Shown: piece by piece, positions 11,986 through 24,200 of the stretch | Layout: the number at the start of each line of letters is the position of its first letter | How positions within the stretch are numbered: position 1 is the stretch's first letter | Assembly: GCF_026745355.1 (NCBI RefSeq) | Contig: NC_079202.1 | Location: 49,627,900-49,691,899, forward strand | DNA: 64,000 nucleotides | Source: Beta vulgaris subsp. vulgaris | Lineage: Eukaryota > Streptophyta > Magnoliopsida > Caryophyllales > Amaranthaceae | Reading direction: 5' to 3' | Position numbers and translations under genes: made by a program | Notes under the pieces: model-generated | Seen by the model: only the letters and a program-made list of their open reading frames with translations | The model's database searches: none | Told to the model about the DNA's origin: nothing

Positions 11986-13144
11986 GAAAGAGAGAGAGAA
12001 ATTGCAGATTTTGATATTTGTGAATTGTTCTCTCATCAACAAAGAAACTGGGAAGAAAGTACTAATATCCCTAGCATAAACTAACAAGTAACAATATCAA
12101 TCAGAAATTCAACAAAAAGAGAGGAAAATCAGCAATTATTCACACTTAGATAATTTCTAATTCAAGCCAAATTAAACATAGATTACAAAATGTTGCATCA
12201 AAATATGCTAACAAAAAACCCTAGCACGAAGAAAATCGATAATTTATGAAAACAACGAAGTATTTACTATCAAATGAAGGTACTTGCTGAATTCATCTCG
12301 CAAAAAGTATAACGCAAATATAAACAAGCATCGGAAGAAATTTGAAAAACTACGAAAAATTCTCAACTAATTTCGGAGCAAAAGTTAGCAAAATCAGAAT
12401 TAAAGCTTCAATGCAAGACAGCAAAACTTAACTTGCTAGTAATGGCAGATAATACCTAGAATAGATCACAGTGAAGAACAGGATAAAGGAGGGAGTTGTG
12501 ACTGCTTCAGCCTGCAATGTCGCTTTAATTCGAGAGGGAAAACCCACTTTTTAGGGTTTGGTTTCATGAGTAACAAAAAAAAACAAAAAACAAAAAATAA
12601 AGCAGTGCTAACCGGCGGCAAAGAGGCGGAGAGAAAATGAGGTCGACCGTCAATGGCTTCTTGCCTTCTTCCATTCGCCGACTGAAAGAGGCAACTTCTC
12701 TCTCTAAAGTTGCGCTAAAATAAACCGACTGAAAAGGGCCACTTTATGTTAACCCCCTTTTTCCTTCCATCACCGACCGTTTAAGACCGTCGCCATAGGT
12801 AAACGAAATTTGAGAGGCACATTAATCAACTTAACGCCGGCTTGAAACTGTCGTTGTTTTTCAACGACTGTCAAACTGTCGTTATATCCTTTACAAGCAG
12901 TCGGTGCTCACCGACGGCTTACAGCGGATGCTGTTTTTGTAAGAACGACGGTGTATTTGACCGTCGCTATTAAGCCGTCGTTGTTTTAGCATTTTCTTGT
13001 AGTGGTATCATAGCTTCTAGATTTTTCTTTCAAGTACAAATATCTTAGATTTTTTCACAAGATAATTCTAGATACACATTAGATATTTTTCTCACATTTT
13101 TCATCAAACATTTCGAATTTTCTAGATTAATCTCTAACAAAGAG

Positions 13145-14019
13145 ATGTTAGTATCCAAAATGAAAGTGTCACAACTAAATCGAATTTCCTAAAGCAGAAA
13201 GTGTCACAACTAAATTGAAACGGAAGTCGGGGCAGGCTTTTAACATGTTCAATATGTTCCATGGAACAGGGCCCCTTAATTGCGAGGGCCCCAAAATAGC
13301 AAAGGCTTATCTACATATTTGGACTAATGGATGAGCTATTACATTATTTAATTCTTCAAATATGAGTTCGCACAGGACCTCTTTATAGTTCGAGATGGCC
13401 CTGACGGAAGTAGTTAAAGAGAAATATGTTCTTCTATGGTTTTAGAGATGTTTCAAATAACTTTCAATGATACTGCAATTGTGATATATTTGTCATTAAA
13501 ATCCGTCAGATTGATGTTTTATGTACTCTAAACTTATTTTAGATTTTAAACTGATTTAGTTAGTTTAAACTCAAAAGTGTCTAAAATAGATAAATGTGAG
13601 GAAATATGGGACCATTTTCATTAAGGTGGACATACATCAGTCCATCAACGATAGATCTCTAAAGTTTGAACAAATTGAGGATCTCATCATTGAAGATAAA
13701 AGTTTTCAAATTTATTTGAGATATAGGGGCCTCATCAATGAAGATGATGTAGATCAAATTGACCATACATATCTTTTAATCGTCTTCTTCCAAAAGTACA
13801 AAACAGACTCACATAACATGCTTGTGTTCAATGCATTTGAACTTGTATAAAGTGCATTATTACAATTTTGCAGATCAAAACAAAAGAGACTTGTGGTAAC
13901 AATTGTTTCATATCCGAACACAACATAGTATAGAACGCCTTACATATCTTGGGTAAGTGTATTATTTCTGTTAATTTGTATTGCTTTGCCTCGTCGTCCT
14001 AGATTCTTAGTTGTGGTTC
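13145..14019. other. intergenic, no recognisable feature
   Basis: An 84-codon open frame at 13596-13850 (KYGTIFIKVDIHQS and onward) has no family I recognise and no gene-like context. A short direct repeat around 13165 and 13200 (AAAGTGTCACAACTAAAT) is the only structure noted. Confidence 0.4.
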
Positions 14020-14027
14020 AGAATATG

Positions 14028-14268
14028 CAGGGGCAGATTTAGAGGTGGCCTACCCGGACCTCGGCCCACGCCATGATCCAAAATATCTATAAGTAACCTA
14101 TTTGAAATAGTAATGCAAATAGGTATGATGGAGTAGGTGGTCGGAGCGCGTCTATACTAGACATCAAGTCATGAGTTCGATTTTGAGGACATTTGTTTTT
14201 GGTTTTTTTCAAAGAAATTAACCAATCAGTTCGGCCCATCCTATATAATAATCCTAGATCCGTCACTG
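14028..14268. mobile_element. hAT-type MITE with perfect 8-bp TSD
   Basis: The element starts CAGGGGCAGATTTAG and ends CTAGATCCGTCACTG (inverted, imperfect), flanked by AGAATATG at 14020-14027 and 14269-14276. Inverted repeats plus an 8-bp duplication fit the hAT superfamily. It is 241 bp with no coding capacity. Confidence 0.85.
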
Positions 14269-14628
14269 AGAATATGTGTTCATATAACTATATTTGCATG
14301 GTGCAAAACTGTTAAACAATGTTTATATTATATCATTTCACATTATTCGATGTAAATTTATAACACCTGACTTATCAACATATTATTCTTCCATGTTTTA
14401 GGCAAATAAGTGTGGTAATGGAAAATTTAGTACTATGTTGTTTTCACCATTAATATCTTTAATTACATATTAATTTTTTTTTATTTTAAATAAGTGCTGA
14501 AACGATCTAATACGATAACATATGCTAATAATTTTTTTATATGTTAGTGAACGATATGGTTAAAGTTGATGGACTTTGTCTCCAAAAATATTCAAGTCAT
14601 GTAAAGTACGTATATTTACTAGTTACTA

Positions 14629-14884
14629 CTCCCTCCGTCCCATAATATAGTGCTTGTTTCTTTTTTCACGGTCTCCAAAACGTAACTTTGACCTTTAATA
14701 TCTTCAATTTCTTATTGATAAAAAATATAAAAAGTTGATATTATGAAACTACACATTGAGACGAATCTAACAAGATCCTACATGAATATGTTTTTTTATA
14801 TATACAAATGAGAATATTCGGTCAAAGATTTTAAAGTTTGACCACCAAAAATGAAATAGGCACTATATTATGGGACGGAGGGAG
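14629..14884. mobile_element. Stowaway MITE, well preserved
   Basis: Near-perfect terminal inverted repeats (CTCCCTCCGTCCCATAATAT and its reverse complement, extending over GTGC) between TA dinucleotides. The length is 256 bp. It lies about 260 bp upstream of the purine permease TATA box. Confidence 0.92.
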
Positions 14885-15143
14885 TACCTTTGTTCACAAT
14901 ACATGCACAATTTCTATATGGCACCGAATCAAAGTGAGGAGAGAAAGAGAGTTGTGACATTTTAAACTAACCCATGTGATTATGATTTGCAGAAAAGGAT
15001 GTATTGTTCAAATATCCAAAAGAGGCAAATGGTACATGTATTGTTAAACAGAGATAGCCGTTTCACAACTTTTCTAGTAAAGAACCAAACAAATGGAAAA
15101 AACATTGAAACACAAGTTCCATTAAAATATACTTTCTATCGGA

Positions 15144-15150
15144 TATAAAA
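15144..15150 (+). promoter_or_regulatory. TATA box of the purine permease gene
   Basis: TATAAAA lies 132 bp upstream of the ATG at 15276. Transcription would start near 15175, downstream of the in-frame ATG at 15162, which favours 15276 as the start codon. Confidence 0.5.
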
Positions 15151-15275
15151 ATCAATTTAAAATGTTTTCCTTTCTACCAAAGACAACATTATTGCATAAA
15201 GATGAACTTACTGAGTGTTCTTACAAAAGTTGCAGATATGAGGGATTAGGGAGAGATAGAATCGAAAACATAGCA

Positions 15276-18200
15276 ATGGAGGAGCCAGAAATGAGTACAA
15301 AGATGAAAAAGTTGCTGTTGATACTAAATTGCTTCATGTTAGCAATAGGAATAAGTGCAGGTCCACTTATTATGAGGTTGTATTACATACATGGTGGTAA
15401 AAGCATCTGGCTTTCTTCCTGGTTGGAAACTGGTGGATGGCCTGTCATGATTTTACCTCTTCTAGTTGCTTATTTTCGTCGACGTCGTACCGATCCCGAG
15501 GCGAAGCTCTTCTACATCAAGGCCAATACCTTTTGCTATGCAGCCATTGTTGGTAAGTAATAGGAGCATCATACAAGAATACAAGCTTATCTGCTTATTC
15601 TATCTGTTGAGGGTACTCAGTACTCAGTACTCAGTACTCAGTACTCAGTACTCAGTACTATACTGTCTGAATGAAAGCATAATTATCACGTTATTGTTAG
15701 ATATAGCATCGTCCATCACCTAGCTAGATATGTGCCGTTTAGAATCGAGCAACGTTGGGATTTTCATTATCCCGAGGAGGTAGCTTCCATGTTTTGATGG
15801 ACACTTTGTCCTTGAATTAATTTATGCACGATCTTTTTTTTTTTAAGAAAAAGAGTAATAAGTGAACCAAGTATATCCTCTTGGATATTCTGCGAAAAGA
15901 TAGTTGTTCCATTAGAATTTATGTGTGCAAGGGTGTGTTTTCTTCACCTTATGGAAAATATGTTTCAGTAATTGAGCGCAATTAAATGTAAACATGAGGT
16001 ATTTTTTGAGAGTTGATTAAGTCTAATCATGTTTTTCTTAGGCAACTCCAAGGTAGTCAAAGGTGAGGTGAGTGCCTTAGTGGTCTACCACTCTTTCTCT
16101 TTGACAAAAGTTCTACTTTGTTGAACCTCCAATAATCATACTGTTAGGATATATTTAGAGTATATAGGAAAATATATTCTAAACTGAACATAATATTAAG
16201 AAATATTTATTTATAAATACACATTATTAGAAATTTTAGATAAACATTTCTCAATAGATGGATTTAGGAAATACTCCTAAATAAATTCTAACACGTACCT
16301 TTAAATCGGTCTATTATATTCTTTATATGCTGCACTTCATAACAATATTATATTCTTTATATGCTGCACTTCATAATAATATTAGACAAACTAGTTTACC
16401 TTTGTGCTTGTATGCACAATCTTTTAACATAATTTTCCATTTTATGGCTAATTTAAGATAAGAAAAATTTTCAAGTTTAACAATCACATTTCTTATGTGG
16501 TTCAACCAATTACATTTACTGCAAATATCCATTTTCTTTTTAAAACAATTTTCGAACACCTTTTATGTATGAAGTCTCTGCTTTTCTTTGTTTATCCGAA
16601 CTTATCTAGACTTTTTATACCTTATTTTATAAGTGTGTCGAACCTTATTTTGTTAATATGAATTTATTTGATCATATTAGACCTTATTCGTCCTTATTAA
16701 ACCTTATTTAAACTTATCTAAATTTATGTTTAACTTATCTGAACCTATTTTTTCATTAAGAACTAGAAATAAAACAAGTTGAATGGAGAACCAAAAACCC
16801 TTGTTTTGTTACCACTTACTAATGTGATCCCCAATTATCCATGTGCCAGGACTAGTGGCTGGATCAGCAGACTATTGTTATGCATATGGAGTAAAACACA
16901 TACCAGTCTCAACATCATCCTTAATCCTAGCAACCCAACTAGCCTTCACAGCTGTATTTGCCTTCATATTAGTAAGGCAAAAGTTCACAGCATTTTCAGT
17001 AAATGCTGTTGCTCTACTAACCTTTGGAGCCATTGTGTTAGCACTTCATGCCGGCAATGATAGACCGGCCGGTGAATCGAAGGCTCAGTACTTCGTAGGT
17101 TTCTTCTTCACCCTCGCTTCGTCGGCCTTGTTTGCTCTTATGCTTCCTATGATTGAGCTCACTTACAGAAGAGTTAAACATACAGCAGTTAACTACTCTT
17201 TGGTAATGGAGATTCAGCTTGTGTTATCTTTTTCTGCTACTGCTTTGTGCACTGTTGGAATGCTTGCAAGCGGTGATTACAAGGTATGTAATATCATCTT
17301 CATCTTATATTAATATGTTCAATTTGTTTAGTCATGATGACTGATCTAGACTAATCTTGCTTGAATCAGTTCTTGGAATAAAACCTGCAAAAATATAACA
17401 GAGCACATCTTAGGACCTGGCCTGACCCGTTAATATTTCCTCGTGGGTCCGTTAGTGGCCCAACCTGTTAAAGAATTATGGGCCTGACCCAATTATTAAT
17501 GGGCCAGATTAGGAATTTTACTAGGGCTCCGCCGGAAATATGTCTAGTTAGAGCCACGATTTTCTAAATTTAGATTCATATAGAATAAAAGAGGCGGCTC
17601 AATCAACTGTTCTCATTCATTACTTCAAGGTTGATACTACACAGCTATATATACAAAAGAGTGTGGATCCCTAGGTTTACACAAGTAGATAAAATACTCC
17701 TAGGATCCACTAGAAATGTGACAACACATAATGAGCAAGGACAAAGATACTACCAGCTGCAATAGCTACTACAAGGAACTAAATAGGTTCAATAAAGGGC
17801 TAAGTAGAGACTTCTAAGGAATACTAGAGACTATTAAGGAATACTCCTTTCTTCACTCCCCCTCAAGCTGGTAGTGAAGGTTGAACTGCCAGCTTTAGAC
17901 AAAATGTAGTATTGTTGAGCAATAGAGATAGGTTTAGTAAAAATATTTGCTAATTGCTCTTTAGAAGAGACATATTGAGGATCAACGAAACCATCTGAAA
18001 CCTTGTCTCTAATATAGTGACAATCAATCTCCACATGCTTCATTTCCTCATGGTGTGTAGGATTGACTACAATGGATAGTACTGCCTTGTTGTCACAATT
18101 AACTACCACAGAGTGAGTAGCTTTGACCCCAAGGTCTTTAAACAGTTGTGTAAGCCATGATATTTCACATGTAGTAAGAGCAAGAACCTTATATTCTGCC

Positions 18201-21200
18201 TCAGCACCTAGATATTTCATATGGAAGGATGAAGAAAGGAAATTCTTAGTTTGATCAATTAGAGAGCTAGAGTTTCCTGCCAATATCAAATCATCTACAT
18301 ACACCAATACAGTTGCAAATTCTTTTCCCATGTGTTTTAGTGAATAATGTATGATCACTTTTGGATTGTTCATACCTAAATTGCTGAAGAGTTGTTGACA
18401 GTTTGAAGAACCACTGTCTAGGGGCTTGTTTTTGCCCATAGAATGATTTCTTTAACTTGCAAACTATGTTGTGAGAGACAAGCTCCCTCTGTCCAAGACT
18501 CACTCTACACCATGACTTGCATATCCCAAAGGTAGCTTCATATACACATCTTCATGTAAATCACCATGAAGAAATGCATTTTTAACACCCATTTGCTTCA
18601 CAATCCACCCTTCAATTGCAGCAACAGCCAATAAGGGTCTTACAATTGTCAATTTGGCAATTGGAGCAAAAGTTTCTCCATAATCCACTCCATATTGTTG
18701 CCTGCATCCCTGATGACAAGTCTTGCTTTATGTCTTTCAATATTGTCATCTGACTTTAATTTTGTTTTGTATATCCATTTTGATCCAATGGTTTTCTTGC
18801 CACTAGGTAGTTATGTAATGTCCCAAGTATCATTGAGTTCCAATTAACACAATTCATCATTCATTGCATCCATCCACTCTTGCTATTGAGCAACTTGTTT
18901 GTGAGAAATCGGATCAGCATCTTTGATCAGTTCATTCATGAATGCGTAGAACACAAGAGCTACATTGGCATCCGAGCTTGGCTTAGTCCTTTTGGTGTGT
19001 AAAACATAGCTACTGCCAAGAAGGTTGTATGTGATCTCTTGTTGACCTTCTTAGAGCTGGAGGAGAAGGAATGACTACTTCAGGAGAGGCAACTTCTTCA
19101 TGTTGCTCTGGAGTAGGCAAATCAACTAGATCTTCTTCATTGTCTGTAAGAACAATAGGATCAACTTATTGATCAAAGTTGTTTGTGTCTTCCACATGCT
19201 AATCTCAAGTACTAGGTTTGTGTTGGATCCTCCTCAAAATCATCCCACACTGAATTTGAGATTTCACCTGTTTTAAGCTGTGGAAGAGACACAGGATGAG
19301 GATGATTATATTGTTTATGCTAAGTTATATGATTGTGAGGATATATATCTTCATGAAACTTTACATCTCTGGACACAAAAACTTGGTTAGTAAGCAAGTT
19401 AAGTAGTTTATATCCCTTGTGGATATCCCAAGAAGGTACAAGGTACACGCCTTGATAAAAACTTATCTTTGTTCAAGGCTGGATTATAAGCCATGGCTAA
19501 GCACCAAAATGATTTAAGGTGATTGTAGTCAGGCTTCCTTTTGAACAACTTTTCATATAGAGACACATTGTTCAAAACTGGTGAAGGCAGTATATTTGTG
19601 ATGTATGTTGTTAACACACAATCTCCCCAAAATCTTAGAGGGAGCCCTACTTGTAATCTCAATGCTCTACTCATCTCCAAAATGTTTCTGTGTTTTCTTT
19701 CGGCTCTTCCATTCTGTTGTGGTCTATCCACACAGGTGGTTTGATGAATGACCCACATTTCAGCATACAATTTTTTACATCTGTGATCATCAAACTCTAG
19801 ACCATTATCTGATCTTATCACTTTTACCTCTTTCTTGAACTGAGTCATCACAAATTTAATAAACTTACACAACATATCATAAGCATCAGACTTGAGCTGC
19901 ATGAGATACACCCATGCCCTGGTGTAATCATCGATTATTATCAAGAAGTACCTGTGTTTGTTTCTTGTTTGAACCCTATAGGGTCCCCAGATATCAACAT
20001 GCAACAATTCAAAATCATTTTCAGCATGTCAAACACTTAAGTTGAATGATAAATTTTTGCCATAGAGCAAGTTAAACACAATATCTGATCATTCCAAGTT
20101 TTAGGTACACAACCAATCTGTTTCAACTTGTCTGCAGGGGCATGGCCTAGCTTATTATGCCATAAAACATATCTATCTTGTTGAAAAACATTACAGACTA
20201 CAACTATCTCCTCAACATCATTACTACTTCTCTTGTGCTTCTTTATTTTGTGTTGTAACTCTTGCAACTTCTCTAGATCTTCATCTACAAGATTGTAAAC
20301 CCCTTGCCTTGCCACACCAAAAGCTTTAGCCTTGTGTGAAGGATAGTCCTGAACAATACAAAACTCAGGATGAAATACAACTTGCAATCGTCTTCCTTTC
20401 ACAAGCTTGTTAACAAACAACAAATTATGTCTGAATTCAGGAACATGTAGGACATTTAACAAATGTAGGCCATTTTTCAGAATGACATTTCCATTATGAG
20501 TAATGTAAGCAGTTTTACCATTTGGTAAATTGATTTTTGGTGCAAAAACAACAGGTTTAGGTTTAACAAGCATATTAATGCAATCGACAATTTGCTCAGA
20601 AGCACTTGAGTCTAAAATCCATATCTTTGATTGAATGCAAGCACTATTGCACAATATCATACCTGCAAAGCTATTTGTCATCTCCTGATCACCATTTCTT
20701 GAGTTTGAGGGAATGAGCTTGAGTAACTGTTCCAGTTGCTGAGCAGTCAAGCCAACACTTCCATCCATTTGAGCATTAGTTGCCCGTCTACTAGCACCCT
20801 AACCATCAGTTTGCCTCTATTAGTCTGTTTCCTCTAAATCCTTGGTTAACACTGCCACTGGAAGATGCTCCTTCTCTTTGCATCTTCTTGGATTTGGCAT
20901 GCCATTTTGGATACCCTATTACCTTCCAGCATCTCTCCTTGCCATGACCCTTGACACCACATATTGAACATCCCTCAATTTCCCTTGCAATCATTGCTAA
21001 ACCTTGAGTTTGAGTGGACTTGCATACATCCTTGAGCTTTCTATCTCTAGCTTACTCACCTTCAACACCTCTCTCTGAGCTTCTTCCTGCTGTAATCTTG
21101 CACAAGCAGTCACAATAGATGGAAGTGGTGTTGTCATTAACAGCTGACTCCTCTCAGTGGAATATTTCTCACTTAGACCATTTAGAAACTGAAATAGTTT

Positions 21201-24200
21201 CTTCTCCTCTTCCTGATTACATAGAGCATCAAGGAAAGCTCTTATCTCTTCATTCACATTTGTGAATAGCGGGATAGTTTGACAATCTTTCAAGCTCATC
21301 CCATAGCGATTTCATTAAGGTGTAGTACTCACTAATGAACTTATCTGCTTGCATAAGATCATAAATATATTTGCTCAGCTTGTATTTTCTTGTCCCATTA
21401 GTTTGAGAAAACCTTGTTTCAAGTTGATACCATATCTCCCCGGCACTTTGGACAAACATTATTGACTACTTCACAGATGGTGACATTGAAATTGTTAACC
21501 AAGCTATCACCATAAAGTTACAAGTATCACATTGCTCCTGTAACTCTGCATCTTCAAGGTCTCTCTTCAAAGCTCTTGTTACCATTCCTAGCTTGCGTTT
21601 TGATGCAAGAGTTATTTCCATAGAGTGCCTCCAAGCTCTGTAGGTTGAAGGTTCAACAAGCTTTTTTGAGATGTTGATATCGACAGGTCCATTAGAGGGG
21701 TGGAGATAAAGAGGATTTTGTATGTCTGCGAGTGAGAGACCTTACTTTGGTGCCATTTTCACAAAAATTAAATCTTTGAAAGGAAAAATATTTTATCTTT
21801 CTTGAAATTTTGGAACAAAAAACAAAGGTTCAAACTTTGATGGAAGAAAGTTAGTAAAATTAATGATAGTAAGCTAGAGGATGAAAAACATCACTCGAAT
21901 TGATTGATTGCAACAAACCCACTCACTGCAATGACGTTGAGCAATCGTAGCTCTGATAACATGAAGAGTTCGGTGAGGAGAATAAAAGAGGCGGCTCAAC
22001 CAACTATTCTCATTCATTACTTCAAGGTTGATACTAGACAGCTATGTATACAAAAGAGTGTGGATCTCTAAGTTTACATAAGTAGACAAAATACTCCTAG
22101 GATCCACTAGAAATGTGATAACACATAATGAGCAAAAGGACAAAGATACTACCACCAGTTGCAATAGCTGCTACAAGGAACTAAATAGGTTCAATAAAGG
22201 ACTAAGTAGAGACTACTAAGGAATACTACTTTCTTCATATAGTAAAATAATTCGGGGAAAAAAGGAATAACATGAAAAAATAGAGAACACTTAAAGATTA
22301 TTGCTGCAGTATAGAGGAAAACCATTGAATTTGCATTCGGACTTTGTACAATGTACGAGATGATATAAGAAACTCTGAAGATATCTCTATATTTCTCTAG
22401 TGTAAGAATTAAGCCTAATCGTGTTTAATTCTTATAAGTAGGAATGGCGATGAGTTAAATTAGATCCAATTCTCCAAATTCTATATCTATTCTACCTCGA
22501 AGTGCACATTAAATACTTCGGCCATGGATGTACGCTATTTGGGGTCCTGAACTATATCAAATTGTAGATTATGGGTCATGCTCAATTTACCATCATACCT
22601 ATCATAAAATATTTTTCATTTCAAAATGCCTCATAACTAAGTCCTAACCTTTCAAATCAGGTATGTCAGTCAAGGTATTGTTACAAAAGTGACAAGTTGA
22701 CAACGTTGTTTTACGTAATTAATATAAATATTAGAAGATGATCAATATGAAAGATGCAAAGTAAAGTCAATGCAATACAACTATAATATTAATCAAGATT
22801 AAAGTATCAATATTTTTACACTAGAGAATAGGTCGAGTATGATTTCCTCCTCATCCTAAATACGAAGTATGTGCTTGGGTTAGATGGCCGGGGAAAAAAC
22901 TTATATAGATCTAGCCATACTAAATTAGTATGGACCTAATATTAATTCATGTGAATTATGAAAAAAAAAGATCACTATATATAAATATAGATCGTAAGTT
23001 TGATTATGTGAAAAAAAGTTACTATATCACAAAAATAGAAATTTTATTATGATAAATTAATATAAGAAAGAGTGATTATATTAAATAAAATGGTCACTAT
23101 GGTAGATAGTAACTGTACAGTATAAGAAAAGATTTTAAAAGATTACTATATAGAAAAAGAGGTCACCATGATAAATAAGTGAATTTGGTCCATAATAACA
23201 TTATTGTAGACCAAATCTACGCAAAATTAAGTAGTTAGATGGTTACCCTTGATGGATTTTGTCTCCCAAGCGTCTCCTGAGATAGGATATTTGAAGGGTA
23301 CACTGTTTAGTGTCTCTTAATGAGTTAATAACTTAATGGTTGAGATTATTGTTGCAGCACCAGGCACCTTCATAGTCTATCTTAAATTTGATCTTGTTTC
23401 CACGTTTTATTTGAATTAAAATGCTTTATTTGCTTAAAGTTAAACACCATTTTCCCAGACGATTTACTAACTAGTCAATGAAATTTGGACGATAAAAAGG
23501 ACCACAAGTTTTTAAATTAGTTTTTTAAGTTTAATTTAATGAAATAGTGTAGCGTGTTTTGGATTAAGGGGGATGTTGATGAGGGCATAAAAAAAGTATA
23601 TCAAGTCGTCTCGAGTACAGACAGGAGGTTAGGTTAAGCACTTGAGCTATCATGTTTTATTCGACAACTAGTTAGCTTTTTTAAATAATGTGCATCACTT
23701 TAGTTGTTAACCATGTATAGAGAAAGACAGAGATATCTTTACAATAAGATGGAGGCCACCTTTATGAAGTATAATATTAATAAGGGATCAATGTACACAA
23801 ATATCATGATATCTTACATATCTATTACATATTCTTGGGTGTAACTGTTGCAACATAATTTATGGCGTAAAAATCCATAAATTACTGTTTTTTTTAAATA
23901 AAAAAAAAAAAAAAAAAAACTCAAAACCATGAAATAAATAACAAAATGACATGAGAGTTATGTCATTATTTCTATAATCCATGTCATTTTTGTTGAAGTT
24001 TATGTCATTTACATGTTATACAATAACTTATAGTGTAGCATGTTATATTTAAGACACATTCTATCCATATATACTATACATGGGTTTGCTACCAAGCTTG
24101 TTAAGTGTAATGGATTAATTGGGATTTCACCTTACAATTTTAAGGTCATAAAATTGAATTTTCCTAACTGTGGTGTTTTTGCCCCTACTCTGAAGTGTCT

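Larger units (their letters stand above)
17584..22237 (-). mobile_element. Ty1/copia retrotransposon, degenerate, antisense in permease intron 2
   Basis: 4.65 kb. LTRs are 17584-17855 and 21962-22237, flanked by TATAG at 17579-17583 and 22238-22242. The minus-strand order is LTR, primer-binding site (TGTTATCAGAGC), gag, zinc knuckle, protease, integrase, reverse transcriptase, RNase H, purine tract (GAGGGGGAG), LTR. This Pro-Int-RT-RH order is copia-type. Coding regions are broken by stops and frameshifts, and part of RT is deleted. The LTR pair shows many substitutions and small gaps, so insertion is not recent. It is part of a spliced intron and is transcribed antisense to the host gene. 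Confidence 0.93.

Noticed and set aside
13596..13850. 84-codon open frame
   Set aside because: No similarity recognised, no promoter or splice context, in TE-rich spacer.
15162..15275. Upstream in-frame ATG extending the permease by 38 residues
   Set aside because: It lies 12 bp after the TATA box, so above the likely transcript start, and the extra residues do not resemble PUP N-termini.
17400..17530. GGGCCTGACCC-type motifs before the copia element as a MITE
   Set aside because: No matching inverted end or target duplication could be found.
23900..23920. A-run in permease intron 2 as a retroposon tail
   Set aside because: No TSD or body sequence could be linked to it.
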